A stretch of 39,713 bases of DNA from an uncultured Bacteroidales bacterium (GCA_934667175.1 CAKULN010000025.1:1-39713), one strand, 5' to 3'. Shown: positions 8,433-16,643, counted from the stretch's first letter. The notes: generated by a model from the letters alone, not told the origin. Program-made: numbers and translations.

Positions 8433-9412
8433 GGCAACCTCCTTATCAACAGTTTAACAAGTGCCTCCAAAAGCAGGCAGATCAAAGCGGCAAGTGCGTA
8501 GGTGCCGAACAGTTCCTTGTAGACCGGGAAGCTGTCAATCGTCGTGCGCGCCTTCTCCATCTTGTTGATGTCTGAATATATTTCCGCGAGCTTCGTGTTG
8601 TCGGTGGCCCTGAAATACTTGCCTCCGGTCATCGAGGCTATGCTGGAGAGCAGTTTCTCATCAAGTTCAACCTTGAGATTCTGCATCTGGACTCCCCACG
8701 GAGTCATCACCGGGTATGGAGCCTCGCCATTCGCCCCCACTCCGATTGTGTAAACCCTTATCCCGTAGGTCTTGGCGATCTCTGCGGCGGTCTCTGGAGA
8801 GATCTCTCCACAGTTGTTGACACCATCGGTCAGCAGAATCACGACACGGCTCTTGGCATCGGAATCCTTGATTCTGGCCACAGCCGTGGCAAGTCCGTTG
8901 CCGATGGCCGTTCCGTCCTCGATCAAATCCGTGGAAATCTCCTTCATCAGGTTGATCAGTGTGGCCCTGTCGGTTGTCAGCGGACATTGTGTGTAACTCT
9001 CACCGGCGAACACCACAATTCCCATCCTGTCGGAAGGCCTTTGGGCGATAAACTCGATGGCGATATCCTTGGCGGCACTGATTCTGTCCGGGGTGAAGTC
9101 CCTGGCCAGCATACTGGTCGAGACATCCATCGCAAGCACGATATCAATCCCTTCGGTGTCAACCTTTTCCACCTTTGTAGAGGAACGTGGACGGGCGATC
9201 GCCACGACAATCAGCGAAAGAGCCGCGATCCTTAGGACAAAGGGAATATGTCTGACCACGTTCAAGATCGTGTTTCCTCCTGATTTCCAAGGCGTGAGAC
9301 TTGAAACCCTGAGATGCGGCCTCCTATCCATCAGTTCCACGTACAGATAACGCAGAACCAACAGAGCCGGAATCACCAGCAGCCAAAGCAATTTAGGATA
9401 TTCAAAGAACAT
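8429..9412 (-). CDS. batA: BatA, membrane-anchored von Willebrand factor A protein
   Basis: The 327-residue protein has helices at about 7-24 and 56-74. The vWA domain follows with MIDAS D-V-S-T-S at D96-S100 and the second motif L-L-T-D-G-V-N. A C-terminal helix lies at about 302-320. The segment R-D-F-T-P-D-R after the MIDAS is shared with BatB (K-D-Y-S-P-N-R), showing the two are duplicates. The start codon overlaps the stop of the upstream gene by one base and the end overlaps batB by four. The family role is an inner-membrane metal-dependent scaffold of the Bat complex. Confidence 0.88.
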   Translation of the reverse strand: MFFEYPKLLWLLVIPALLVLRYLYVELMDRRPHLRVSSLTPWKSGGNTILNVVRHIPFVLRIAALSLIVVAIARPRSSTKVEKVDTEGIDIVLAMDVSTSMLARDFTPDRISAAKDIAIEFIAQRPSDRMGIVVFAGESYTQCPLTTDRATLINLMKEISTDLIEDGTAIGNGLATAVARIKDSDAKSRVVILLTDGVNNCGEISPETAAEIAKTYGIRVYTIGVGANGEAPYPVMTPWGVQMQNLKVELDEKLLSSIASMTGGKYFRATDNTKLAEIYSDINKMEKARTTIDSFPVYKELFGTYALAALICLLLEALVKLLIRRLP

Positions 9413-10461
9413 TATGCCTCTCCTCCTTCTTTTTTAGTGGAAGATTTCGCTTCCGCCGCCTTTCCCGCGGCCTCCTCTTCGGCAAGTTGAGACTGGTAAG
9501 TAACTGTCACAAAGCGCACTGCGGCAGGTAGAGCGGCCGCATTCTCCTCATCCGACGCGGAAGCCTTGGCGAACTTGACGAAATCAGCGGTCTCAAACAG
9601 CGTCTTCATTTCCTCGTAAAGGTCCGCCGGAACGCCGGAGTCCTTAAGGTCCTTGAATATCTCCGCCGTGGTCATCTCCATCGCATCTATGCCATAGCGT
9701 GCGTCGATATATTCCCTTAACGCGTCAGTGATTCCGGAATAGAAAGTCTTCTGCTTCTCCGGAGCCCAGTATTTGCTTCCACGGAAATGGTCGAGCCTCC
9801 GCAAAGCCACCAGATAAGGCGGATCCTTATGGACGGAGACAGATTCCTTTCCGCGCCTCATAGCGAAGAATGCCCAGATCAGGATGGCGACGATCGCGAC
9901 CGCCCATATTCCTACAATATAAGGAATGACTTCAGCGGCCTTGAGCGGATAGCGGATCTGTCCCTTGATGTCGTGTATCTGATAGGTCGTCGTGTCAACA
10001 GGCATCGTGAAGATGTCAAGCGTCTTTGGCGCGAAGACCAGCGTGTCGATCCTGTCCACACCTGAAGCCCTTATCAAAGAAAGCGGAAGGAGTTCGTAAT
10101 TACCTTCGTCAAAGGAGGTTATTATCATCGAGACATCGATGTCGTACGACTTAGGCTCGTTCTTCTTGCCTTGGACCTTGACCGTGTCCACCATGAAAGG
10201 CAGGACGATCTCCACGCTGTCCATGAACCCCTTCGAGAAGTCCGGAAGCGCGAACCTCGTGCCTTCGGCGACATCCTTCAAATGAAAGCCATAACGGAAT
10301 TGGTCTCCGATCAGAGCGGAATCACGCTTCTGCAACGGTTCGAGGAAGGAATCCTCGGACCTTATCAGCATTCCTTTACCTTGCGGAGCCTGCTGTCCTA
10401 TGGCGGCGATGGTGATCATCGCGGCGCATAAAAGCGACAGGCCGTAAACAAATCTCTTCAT
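9412..10461 (-). CDS. Bat-operon membrane protein of unknown function
   Basis: The 349-residue protein has a signal peptide (1-22). A periplasmic region of about 150 residues looks like a beta-sandwich. A single membrane helix (about 180-201) is followed by a basic stop-transfer M-R-R-G-K. The cytosolic helical part ends in an Ala/Glu/Lys-rich tail. The architecture, with domain outside, one helix, and a helical cytosolic part containing an L-R-E-Y-I-D motif, resembles the middle of BatD. A protein of this kind usually sits between DUF58 and BatA in Bacteroidota Bat operons. No catalytic motif is visible. It lies 2 bases after the DUF58 gene and overlaps batA by one base. Confidence 0.7.
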   Translation of the reverse strand: MKRFVYGLSLLCAAMITIAAIGQQAPQGKGMLIRSEDSFLEPLQKRDSALIGDQFRYGFHLKDVAEGTRFALPDFSKGFMDSVEIVLPFMVDTVKVQGKKNEPKSYDIDVSMIITSFDEGNYELLPLSLIRASGVDRIDTLVFAPKTLDIFTMPVDTTTYQIHDIKGQIRYPLKAAEVIPYIVGIWAVAIVAILIWAFFAMRRGKESVSVHKDPPYLVALRRLDHFRGSKYWAPEKQKTFYSGITDALREYIDARYGIDAMEMTTAEIFKDLKDSGVPADLYEEMKTLFETADFVKFAKASASDEENAAALPAAVRFVTVTYQSQLAEEEAAGKAAEAKSSTKKEGGEA

Positions 10462-10463
10462 TT

Positions 10464-11366
10464 CTATCTCCTCCCGAAAAATGTCATCAGCCCCTTGACG
10501 TAATCCTGGTTGGTGGCAATGTCGACAGAATCAATATGATAGCGGTTGAACAACTTCTTCTCCTCAGCCTCGGCGGCGCCGAACCATTTTGAATATTCAG
10601 CCCTCGTCTTCCTGCTGGAAGTATTGATCCAAGCTGACTCCCCTGTCTCGGAATCCTTTACGTGAACCAATCCTACATCCGGAATCGTCCTCTCGCGGGG
10701 ATCATGGACCTTGATGACAGAGATGTCGTGGCGGTTGCGTGCCACCTTCAGGGCATCCTCGTAGCGAGGAGAGCCATCAGGATTGGCGTCCAACATGTCG
10801 GAAAGCACGAAAGCCGTGCACTTCTTCTTGATGGCATTCGTCAAGTAACGCAGAGCCTGGCCGACATCGGTCCCGTTTGACTTCGGTTTGAGCTCGATGA
10901 TCTCGCGTATGATGTGGAGAAGATGGCTACGCCCTTTCTTCGGCGGGATGAACTCCTCAACCCTGTCACTGAAAAACAAAGCTCCGACCTTGTCGTTGTT
11001 GATGATAGCCGAAAAACTAAGAACAGCCGCAATCTCAGCGATCAGATCTCTTTTCGTCCTCACACTGGTTCCAAAAAGGCCGGAACGGCTGATGTCGATA
11101 AGAAGAACCACCGTCATCTCCCTCTCCTCCTCAAAGACCTTGACGTAAGGAGAGCGCAGACGAGCGGTCACGTTCCAGTCCATCGAGCGCACATCATCTC
11201 CGTACTGGTACTCACGCACCTCACTGAAGGCCATACCACGTCCTTTGAAGGCGCTGTGATATTCACCGGCGAAGATCTGGTGGGACAGAGCCCTTGTGCG
11301 GATCTCTATCTTGCGGACCTTGCGAAGCAGCTCGTTGGCTGAGTTAACTGATGAAGTCGCCGCCAT
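10464..11366 (-). CDS. DUF58 domain protein (vWA-like)
   Basis: This 300-residue cytosolic protein carries the DUF58 signature. The segment G-x-G-M-x-F-S-E-V-R-E-Y-Q-Y-G-D-D-V-R at about 42-60 is followed by D-W-N-V-T-A-R. A vWA-like core has D-I-S-R-S at D91-S95. Known: DUF58 proteins are nearly always encoded next to MoxR AAA+ ATPases and are thought to be their partners or substrates. It lies 40 bases after the MoxR gene, the largest gap in the operon. No membrane helix is seen. Confidence 0.88.
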   Translation of the reverse strand: MAATSSVNSANELLRKVRKIEIRTRALSHQIFAGEYHSAFKGRGMAFSEVREYQYGDDVRSMDWNVTARLRSPYVKVFEEEREMTVVLLIDISRSGLFGTSVRTKRDLIAEIAAVLSFSAIINNDKVGALFFSDRVEEFIPPKKGRSHLLHIIREIIELKPKSNGTDVGQALRYLTNAIKKKCTAFVLSDMLDANPDGSPRYEDALKVARNRHDISVIKVHDPRERTIPDVGLVHVKDSETGESAWINTSSRKTRAEYSKWFGAAEAEEKKLFNRYHIDSVDIATNQDYVKGLMTFFGRR

Positions 11367-11406
11367 GATTGCGATGTCTGTTTAAAACCCAACTACTCAT
11401 TGACCG

Positions 11407-12399
11407 TTACGGAACCTGCACGGCGTTGAGAACCTCGGCGATGATCTGCTCGGTCGTGACGTTTTCAGCCTCGGCCTCGTAGGTCAGCCCGATCCTGTGG
11501 CGCAGAACCTCGTTGCAGACGGCCCTGACATCCTCCGGAATCACATAGCCTCTTCTCTTGATGAAGGCGTAGGCCTTGGAAGCCATTGAAAGCGAGATGC
11601 TGGCACGAGGCGAGGCGCCGAATGAGACGAGGTCCTTTATCTTGCCGAGACCGTAGTCCTCAGGAGTACGGGTCGCATAGACGATGTCAACAATGTACCT
11701 CTCGATTTTCTCGTCCATGTAGACATCCCTCACGACACCTCTGGCACGCACGATGTCCTCCGGCTTGATCACCGGATTGACTGTCGGGAACTCACCGGTG
11801 TTGTTCATCCTTATGATCTGCCTTTCCTCCTCTTTCTTAGGGTAGCTCACAATGACCTTAAGCATGAAACGGTCCACCTGGGCCTCCGGAAGCGGATAAG
11901 TTCCCTCCTGCTCGATAGGGTTCTGGGTAGCCATCACGAGGAAAGGCTCCGGAAGCTTGAATGTCTGGTCACCGATCGTCACCTGACGCTCCTGCATGGC
12001 CTCAAGAAGGGCTGACTGCACCTTCGCCGGGCTACGGTTGATCTCATCCGCAAGCACGAAGTTGGCGAAGACCGGTCCCTTGTGGACCTCGAACGACTCA
12101 TCTTTCTGTGAATATATCATCGTACCGATGAGGTCGGCAGGAAGAAGGTCCGGGGTAAACTGGATACGGCTGAACTTCGCGTCGATGGCCTTTGACAGGG
12201 TACTGATGGCGAGAGTCTTGGCCAATCCCGGAACACCTTCCAAAAGAATATGCCCGTTGGCGAGAAGTCCGATCAGAAGGTTCTCCACAAGGTGCTTCTG
12301 TCCGATTATGACCTTGCCCATCTCAAGGGACAGCATGTCCACGAAGGCGCTTTCCTTCTGGATCCTGTCATTGAGTTCCTTGATGTTTACACTTTCCAT
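11407..12399 (-). CDS. MoxR-family AAA+ ATPase
   Basis: The 330-residue protein starts at the ATG at 12397-12399. An ATG 36 bases further upstream would add a lysine- and serine-rich leader that is not part of the family, so I chose the internal start. Walker A G-V-P-G-L-A-K-T is at 55-62, Walker B is L-A-D-E-I-N-R, and sensor 1 is M-A-T-Q-N-P. All are diagnostic of MoxR. MoxR proteins act as metal-insertion or assembly chaperones with vWA partners. This is the first gene of the Bat operon, transcribed divergently from truA across a 43-base gap. Confidence 0.9.
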   Translation of the reverse strand: MESVNIKELNDRIQKESAFVDMLSLEMGKVIIGQKHLVENLLIGLLANGHILLEGVPGLAKTLAISTLSKAIDAKFSRIQFTPDLLPADLIGTMIYSQKDESFEVHKGPVFANFVLADEINRSPAKVQSALLEAMQERQVTIGDQTFKLPEPFLVMATQNPIEQEGTYPLPEAQVDRFMLKVIVSYPKKEEERQIIRMNNTGEFPTVNPVIKPEDIVRARGVVRDVYMDEKIERYIVDIVYATRTPEDYGLGKIKDLVSFGASPRASISLSMASKAYAFIKRRGYVIPEDVRAVCNEVLRHRIGLTYEAEAENVTTEQIIAEVLNAVQVP

Positions 12400-12416
12400 A
12401 TTACTTTGTTTTTTAC

Positions 12417-12424
12417 TATTTTTG
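12417..12424 (+). promoter_or_regulatory. -7 box for truA
   Basis: TATTTTTG matches TAnnTTTG and ends 18 bases before the truA ATG. A TTTC at 12393-12396 is the best -33 candidate at 20-base spacing. The 5' UTR would be only about 12 nt. Confidence 0.5.
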
Positions 12425-12442
12425 CAATCAAACAATCTTAAA

Positions 12443-13213
12443 ATGCGCTACAGGATCATCCTTTCCTATGACGGTTCGTCATTCTGCGGCTGGCAGATTC
12501 AAAACCAAGCGACCACCGTTCAGGAGTGTCTTCAGAATGCTCTTTCGACTCTCTTGAAGGAGGACATTGCCGTCACGGGAGCCGGAAGGACGGATTCAAA
12601 GGTCAACGCGATCAATTACGTCGCCCACTTTGAGGTCTCCGATCCGGACATTGACGCAAGCGCGATTGGCTACAAAATAAATGCCATTTTACCAGCCGGA
12701 ATCAAGGTACATTCGATTTCGCTTTGCGATTCCGGGTTCCATGCCAGATTCGACGCCACGCAGCGTGAGTACAAGTACTTTATCCACCGCCGAAGGGATC
12801 CTTTCATGCGGGAATATTCCTACCTCTACACCTTTCAGTTGGATGTGGAGAAGATGAACCGCGCGGCGTTGGCCCTTTTGGGAAAACACGACTTCAGCTG
12901 CTTTGAAAAAGTAGGCAGCGACAACAAGACCTCCATCTGCACCGTCACCCTGGCGCGTTGGGAGGCATATTCCCCAGACCACGTCAGAATTATGGGCTAC
13001 CCCGCCGAAGAAGGCGACTACCTTGTCTTCACCATCCGCGCCGACCGCTTTTTAAGGAATATGGTCCGTGCCGTCGTCGGTTCCCTCCTCGAGGTGGGCC
13101 GCGGCAAGCGCGATGAGTCCTGGCTCGCCACCCTAACCCAAGGCGGCTCCCGCTCCCGCGCCGGCGAATCCGTCCCCGGCCACGCCCTCTTCCTCACCAA
13201 GGTGGAATATTAA
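12443..13213 (+). CDS. truA: TruA, tRNA pseudouridine(38-40) synthase
   Basis: The 256-residue protein begins M-R-Y-R-I-I-L-S-Y-D-G-S and contains the catalytic G-A-G-R-T-D-S motif with Asp51. Also present are F-x-A-R-F-D-A and Y-x-Y-F-I segments, and the C-terminal F-L-R-N-M-V-R with V-G-x-L-L-E-V-G-R-G. It isomerises U38-40 in tRNA anticodon arms. The open frame extends far upstream, but that extension is antisense to the MoxR gene. The last 31 bases, including the stop, are repeated at 15339-15369 on the far side of an AT-rich cassette, suggesting insertion at the gene's 3' end. The reading frame itself is intact. Confidence 0.92.
   Translation: MRYRIILSYDGSSFCGWQIQNQATTVQECLQNALSTLLKEDIAVTGAGRTDSKVNAINYVAHFEVSDPDIDASAIGYKINAILPAGIKVHSISLCDSGFHARFDATQREYKYFIHRRRDPFMREYSYLYTFQLDVEKMNRAALALLGKHDFSCFEKVGSDNKTSICTVTLARWEAYSPDHVRIMGYPAEEGDYLVFTIRADRFLRNMVRAVVGSLLEVGRGKRDESWLATLTQGGSRSRAGESVPGHALFLTKVEY
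13183..13213 (+). repeat. Direct repeat, left copy (3' end of truA)
   Basis: These 31 bases encode the truA C-terminus A-L-F-L-T-K-V-E-Y plus stop. They match 15339-15369 at 30 of 31 positions (CACCAAG here, CACTAAG there). The two copies bracket the ATPase/partner cassette like attachment sites. Confidence 0.8.
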
Positions 13214-13240
13214 CGAGCCCGCCGAATCATCACTTACTAA

Positions 13241-13263
13241 GGTGTTCAAAATTTTTGAACACC
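13241..13263. promoter_or_regulatory. Perfect 23-base palindrome upstream of the ATPase cassette
   Basis: GGTGTTCAAAA and TTTTGAACACC are exact inverted copies around a single T. A further half-site, TTTTGAACAC, lies at 13271-13280 in the orientation of the right arm. The arrangement looks like a dimeric regulator operator plus half-site, 80-100 bases before the cassette promoter. It could also act as a weak terminator for truA, but no U-run directly follows. Confidence 0.5.
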
Positions 13264-13342
13264 AACTGATTTTTGAACACAACCTCACATAACATCCTAA
13301 TAAACAAAGATTTACAAACATTCGGCATCATATTTTTCAAGT

Positions 13343-13376
13343 TTTGGCGATATGTTGGAAATTATTGATACCTTTG
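13343..13376 (+). promoter_or_regulatory. Promoter of the ATPase/partner cassette
   Basis: TTTG at 13343-13346, a 22-base spacer and TACCTTTG at 13369-13376 fit the Bacteroidota consensus. The ATG follows 21 bases after the -7 box. Confidence 0.65.
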
Positions 13377-13397
13377 TTATATAAACGTCATTACTTT

Positions 13398-14558
13398 ATG
13401 GAAAGCATTTATATTAAGAACTTCGGTCCCCTGAAAGAAGTCGAAATTCAAGACATAAAAAAGGTAACAATTTTCATAGGAGAAAGCGGTAGCGGCAAGA
13501 GTACGATAATGAAAGTCATCGCACTGTTCAGATGGTTGTACAAAATGATGAACATCCGCTCATTTCTCAAATATTCAAAAGTGCCCAAGAGTCCATTCCG
13601 TTTTCAATTTATAAGCCTGCTAAGAAACTGTGGGCTGATTGACTATTTGAAGTCAGACAGCGAAATAGTGTACAGGAATGGGGAACTAGAACTCATGTGG
13701 GATCCTGACAGTAAAAAACTTAAAGGAACGTCTTCCTATATTCCCAAAGAAGAATTAAGCCTCGAAAAGATTTCCTTTATTTCAGACAAGCGTAATCTGA
13801 TCTCAGACATTGTTGACAATCATCTGCCATTAAAGAAGGATATGTACTATCTCTCAGAGACATATTCCGACTTTGAGACAGCGGTCAGAGAAGTCAAAGA
13901 GATGGAGATTTCAGACCTAGGCGTCAAGTTTATCATAAAAAAGACTAGTCAAGGGAATAAATATCTAATCGTTCCAGCCGATGACTCAGGATCTTTTGGA
14001 GTGAAATTAAACTCAGCCTCCTCAGGCACACAAAACCTTGTGCCAATGAATATCATTGTCGAATATTACTCAAAACACTATGACTTAGTCTCGTCAATCA
14101 ACAAAGCCATTCTTGCGTATGTCTCTAAATCAGATAGTCTTAGTGACTTTAAGGCCGTAAAGAATATCGGAGAATTCGCCAACAAAAATGTGCATCTTAT
14201 TATCGAAGAACCGGAACTAAGCCTTTTTCCTTCCAGCCAAAGGGAATTGATGGAGTTTTTGTTTAGAAGCATTTCGGACGACAATGGAAGAGAGTACAAT
14301 ACAACGTTGATGTTTGCCACGCATAGTCCCTATATCGTTAATTATCTGAATATACTTCTTCTACGACAGGGACACATTGAGAATAATCAGAGTTCGATAA
14401 ACAAGGACGACCTGTCTGTCTATCGGGTTTATCAAGGATCAATACAAAATCTCGTAGGGACAGTGAACGGAAACACCCTTGTTGACACAAGCGATCTCAG
14501 TGAAGAGATTGAACGAATCTATTATGAATATTCAACCTTGAAGAATAAACTACTATGA
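13398..14558 (+). CDS. AAA ATPase of the OLD/ABC-type group, putative defence protein
   Basis: The 386-residue protein starts at the ATG at 13398, giving M-E-S-I-Y-I-K-N-F-G-P-L-K, the classic start of RecF/OLD-like ATPases. An earlier in-frame ATG would overlap the promoter. Walker A is G-E-S-G-S-G-K-S-T (28-36). An ABC-signature-like S-S-G-T-Q-N is near 204-209. Walker B I-I-E-E-P-E-L-S-L-F-P lies near 266-276 and the H-loop F-A-T-H-S-P-Y near 304-310. Known: such ATPases are often paired with a nuclease or toxin in anti-phage systems (Septu, PARIS, Gabija, retrons). Inferred: it is the sensor or motor for the gene overlapping its 3' end. Low GC and flanking repeats suggest recent acquisition. 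Confidence 0.8.
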   Translation: MESIYIKNFGPLKEVEIQDIKKVTIFIGESGSGKSTIMKVIALFRWLYKMMNIRSFLKYSKVPKSPFRFQFISLLRNCGLIDYLKSDSEIVYRNGELELMWDPDSKKLKGTSSYIPKEELSLEKISFISDKRNLISDIVDNHLPLKKDMYYLSETYSDFETAVREVKEMEISDLGVKFIIKKTSQGNKYLIVPADDSGSFGVKLNSASSGTQNLVPMNIIVEYYSKHYDLVSSINKAILAYVSKSDSLSDFKAVKNIGEFANKNVHLIIEEPELSLFPSSQRELMEFLFRSISDDNGREYNTTLMFATHSPYIVNYLNILLLRQGHIENNQSSINKDDLSVYRVYQGSIQNLVGTVNGNTLVDTSDLSEEIERIYYEYSTLKNKLL

Positions 14559-15160
14559 AGGATCTTATCGAGCGGGCGTTTTCCACCTATAATCCCAACC
14601 TTAGGGTTTCAGAGAACATAAAAGATGGCGATTTCGGTTTGACGGATACGAAATCGTGTAATGACTGTTGGAACAACACAAGATATTTCGCGGAAAGTTG
14701 TGATGATAAAACAGTTCTGAATATTCATAACACGGAAGAGGTCAGGGTAATCTGTTTGGAAAAGGTATTTCAAGATTGCACAAATACAGAAGCCGCTGTA
14801 GGAGGTTGTTGTGACTATTTATTGTATTCCAATCACAAAATCGCCGTCACTGACTTAACCTGCTCAAGGCCAGAATTTATAGCCCAAGGTGCAAAAGGCG
14901 GGAAACGAGCAATCGCATATCAGCAGATGTCCGATTCTATCGAGAAGCTCCAAAAATTCGAATCTATAACTGATAGAATCAGCCAAATGGATTCTAAAGT
15001 GGCCATCTTTGCCATTAGAAAAAAGGTATTCGCTGTAGAGGAAGATAGCCCACAACGTTCGATGAAAGCATTTCTTCAGATGAACGTTAATCCGGCAATA
15101 GATATGGGAAATGGCTTCCATTTTATAACTCAAGAATACCCTTTGGCCTACACCTGGTAA
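14555..15160 (+). CDS. Cys-rich partner of the AAA ATPase, possible nuclease-like effector
   Basis: I do not recognise this 201-residue protein with certainty. It overlaps the ATPase gene by 4 bases (ATGA), so the two are coupled. It has eight cysteines in its N-terminal half (35, 38, 49, 67, 75, 85, 86, 103), including C-N-D-C. The segment G-G-C-C-D-Y-L-L-Y, then about ten residues, then A-V-T-D-L-T-C-S, is followed by a helix with A-Y-Q-Q-M. This layout (acidic strand, beta hairpin, acidic strand, Gln helix) resembles PD-(D/E)xK nuclease-like cores found beside defence ATPases, but the usual E-x-K is D-L-T, so catalysis is uncertain. No HNH motif and no membrane helix are seen. Confidence 0.6.
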   Translation: MKDLIERAFSTYNPNLRVSENIKDGDFGLTDTKSCNDCWNNTRYFAESCDDKTVLNIHNTEEVRVICLEKVFQDCTNTEAAVGGCCDYLLYSNHKIAVTDLTCSRPEFIAQGAKGGKRAIAYQQMSDSIEKLQKFESITDRISQMDSKVAIFAIRKKVFAVEEDSPQRSMKAFLQMNVNPAIDMGNGFHFITQEYPLAYTW

Positions 15161-15240
15161 GGTTCTTCCCAAAATCCACCTTAATTCCGCAACCGCATCG
15201 CATTTCAAAGGAGCAAAAACAGTTAATACCGCTCCAGTTG

Positions 15241-15369
15241 ATGGCTGAAATTCATACGTCGGAAGCATTTTTCCATATAACTTCCATCGGAGACTTCTTG
15301 CCTATTTTCAAAGAGCTTTATGAATATGAATCCCCAAGCGCCCTCTTCCTCACTAAGGTGGAATATTAA
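15241..15369 (+). other. Small chimeric frame ending in the truA C-terminus
   Basis: A 42-codon frame from the ATG at 15241 runs through about 30 unrelated residues and then A-L-F-L-T-K-V-E-Y-stop, the exact truA ending in the truA frame. It reads as a junction of foreign DNA with a truA 3' fragment, not as a working gene. The rest of the 316-base gap (15161-15476) shows no other gene, only the exbB promoter near its end. Confidence 0.4.
15339..15369 (+). repeat. Direct repeat, right copy (truA 3' end fragment)
   Basis: This is the second copy of 13183-13213, with one mismatch in 31, including the TAA. It marks the right edge of a segment of about 2.15 kb that carries the ATPase and its partner. 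Confidence 0.8.
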
Positions 15370-15394
15370 TGAACGAGGTCTCGAAAATTTTGCG

Positions 15395-15402
15395 TATCTT
15401 TG
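15395..15402 (+). promoter_or_regulatory. -7 box for the exbB-exbD-tonB operon
   Basis: TATCTTTG matches TAnnTTTG and lies 74 bases before the exbB ATG. No clear -33 TTTG is present at the usual spacing. The upstream side of this promoter is formed by the truA fragment junction. Confidence 0.5.
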
Positions 15403-15476
15403 TGGTTTAGTGGCGTGAAATGTGCAGATACGCACGCCTGGCATATTTGTAAATAATAAAAACGTACGTGATAATT

Positions 15477-16229
15477 ATGTTGTTCCAAGTTTTGCAGGCC
15501 GTGGGCCTGGATTCTGCGGCGGCTGAGATGGCCGAGGACATGGCACAGGGAGCCGCACCTGTGGCGGATCTTGCTCCACAGCAGGTTGAGCAGTCGTTCT
15601 CACTTATCGAGATGGCGACCAAGGGCGGCTGGCTGATGATCGTGCTGGCGCTTCTGTCTGTGATCGCCATCTACATATTCGGAAAGAAATGGTGGATGAT
15701 CCACAAGGCGGGGCAGGTTGACAAGAACTTTATGAGGGACATACGCGACTATATTCATGAAGGGAAGGTGAAGTCGGCTGTTTCGCTCTGCCAGAAGTAT
15801 GACTCTCCGGTGGCGCGTCTCGTCGAGAAGGGAATCGAGCGCATCGGCAGGCCTCTCGCGGACATCCAGACATCTGTCGAGAACATGGGCAACGTCGAGA
15901 TCGCACGGCTTGAGAAAGGGCTTCCGATGCTCGCGACCATCGCCGGCGGAGCGCCTATGATCGGATTCCTCGGAACCGTGCTCGGTATGGTGCAGGCGTT
16001 CTTCAACATGGCGAACGCCGGCAACAACATCGACATCACGCTGCTTTCCAGCGGTATCTACACAGCGATGATCACAACAGTCGGCGGTCTTATCGTCGGA
16101 ATCCTCGCCTACTTCGGCTACAACTATCTGGTCGCTCAGATCTCCAACCTGATGTTCATGATGGAGAACGCCACCATCGACTTTATGGATCTTCTGCACG
16201 AACCTGCAGGCAACGGGGAGGAGAAATAG
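15477..16229 (+). CDS. exbB: ExbB/TolQ/MotA-family proton channel
   Basis: The frame opens with a GTG at 15468; I prefer the ATG at 15477, giving 250 residues. An N-terminal hydrophobic segment, a helix near 50-66 and two conserved helices in the C-terminal half (around the G-G-A-P-M-I-G-F-L-G-T-V-L-G-M and T-V-G-G-L-I-V-G-I motifs) give the ExbB fold. ExbB forms the inner-membrane pentamer that uses the proton gradient with ExbD to energise TonB. It is first in a three-gene operon, 3 bases before exbD. Confidence 0.88.
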   Translation: MLFQVLQAVGLDSAAAEMAEDMAQGAAPVADLAPQQVEQSFSLIEMATKGGWLMIVLALLSVIAIYIFGKKWWMIHKAGQVDKNFMRDIRDYIHEGKVKSAVSLCQKYDSPVARLVEKGIERIGRPLADIQTSVENMGNVEIARLEKGLPMLATIAGGAPMIGFLGTVLGMVQAFFNMANAGNNIDITLLSSGIYTAMITTVGGLIVGILAYFGYNYLVAQISNLMFMMENATIDFMDLLHEPAGNGEEK

Positions 16230-16232
16230 TCA

Positions 16233-16643
16233 ATGGCATTCAAGAGAACCACAAAGGTCTTGTCGGACACAGCGATGTCTTCGATGACTGACTTGGTGTT
16301 CCTGCTGCTGATCTTCTTTCTGATCACCTCGACACTGGTCAATCCGAACGCGCTGAAGCTCCTGCTCCCGAAGAGTACGGGACAGGTTTCCGCCAAGCCT
16401 ACCGTCACTGTCTCAATCAAGGATTGGGGCGACGACACCTACACCTATCACCTCAACGGGAGCGAGACCCCGGTACAGTACTCCGAGTTGGAGGACGATC
16501 TCGTGGACTTGCTTCAGACAGAAGAGGATCCGACATTCTCGATCTATTCTGACGAGAGTGTGCCGATCAAGGAGGTCGTGTCGCTGATGAACATCGCGAA
16601 ACGCAATCATTACAAGGTAATCCTAGCGACACAGCCTGAATGA
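16233..16643 (+). CDS. exbD: ExbD/TolR-family biopolymer transport protein
   Basis: The 136-residue protein has one N-terminal helix (about 20-37) with the conserved M-T-D-L-V-F-L-L-L motif. Asp20 is the expected proton-carrying residue. The periplasmic domain ends V-I-L-A-T-Q-P-E. Length is usual for Bacteroidota ExbD. It overlaps the next gene by 4 bases. Confidence 0.88.
   Translation: MAFKRTTKVLSDTAMSSMTDLVFLLLIFFLITSTLVNPNALKLLLPKSTGQVSAKPTVTVSIKDWGDDTYTYHLNGSETPVQYSELEDDLVDLLQTEEDPTFSIYSDESVPIKEVVSLMNIAKRNHYKVILATQPE

Noticed and set aside
11996..12442. N-terminal extension of TruA
   Set aside because: The frame is open upstream but lies antisense to the MoxR gene. TruA homologues begin at M-R-Y-R-I.
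14555..15160. HNH nuclease (Septu PtuB) as identity of the ATPase partner
   Set aside because: Cysteines are plentiful, but there is no H-H/N/H arrangement with paired C-x-x-C zinc knuckles in the right order.
13214..15338. Integrase, transposase or resolvase in the truA cassette, and in the 28.9-33.4 kb mosaic
   Set aside because: I searched both areas for recombinase-like motifs by eye and saw none. Any movement would depend on enzymes outside the window.
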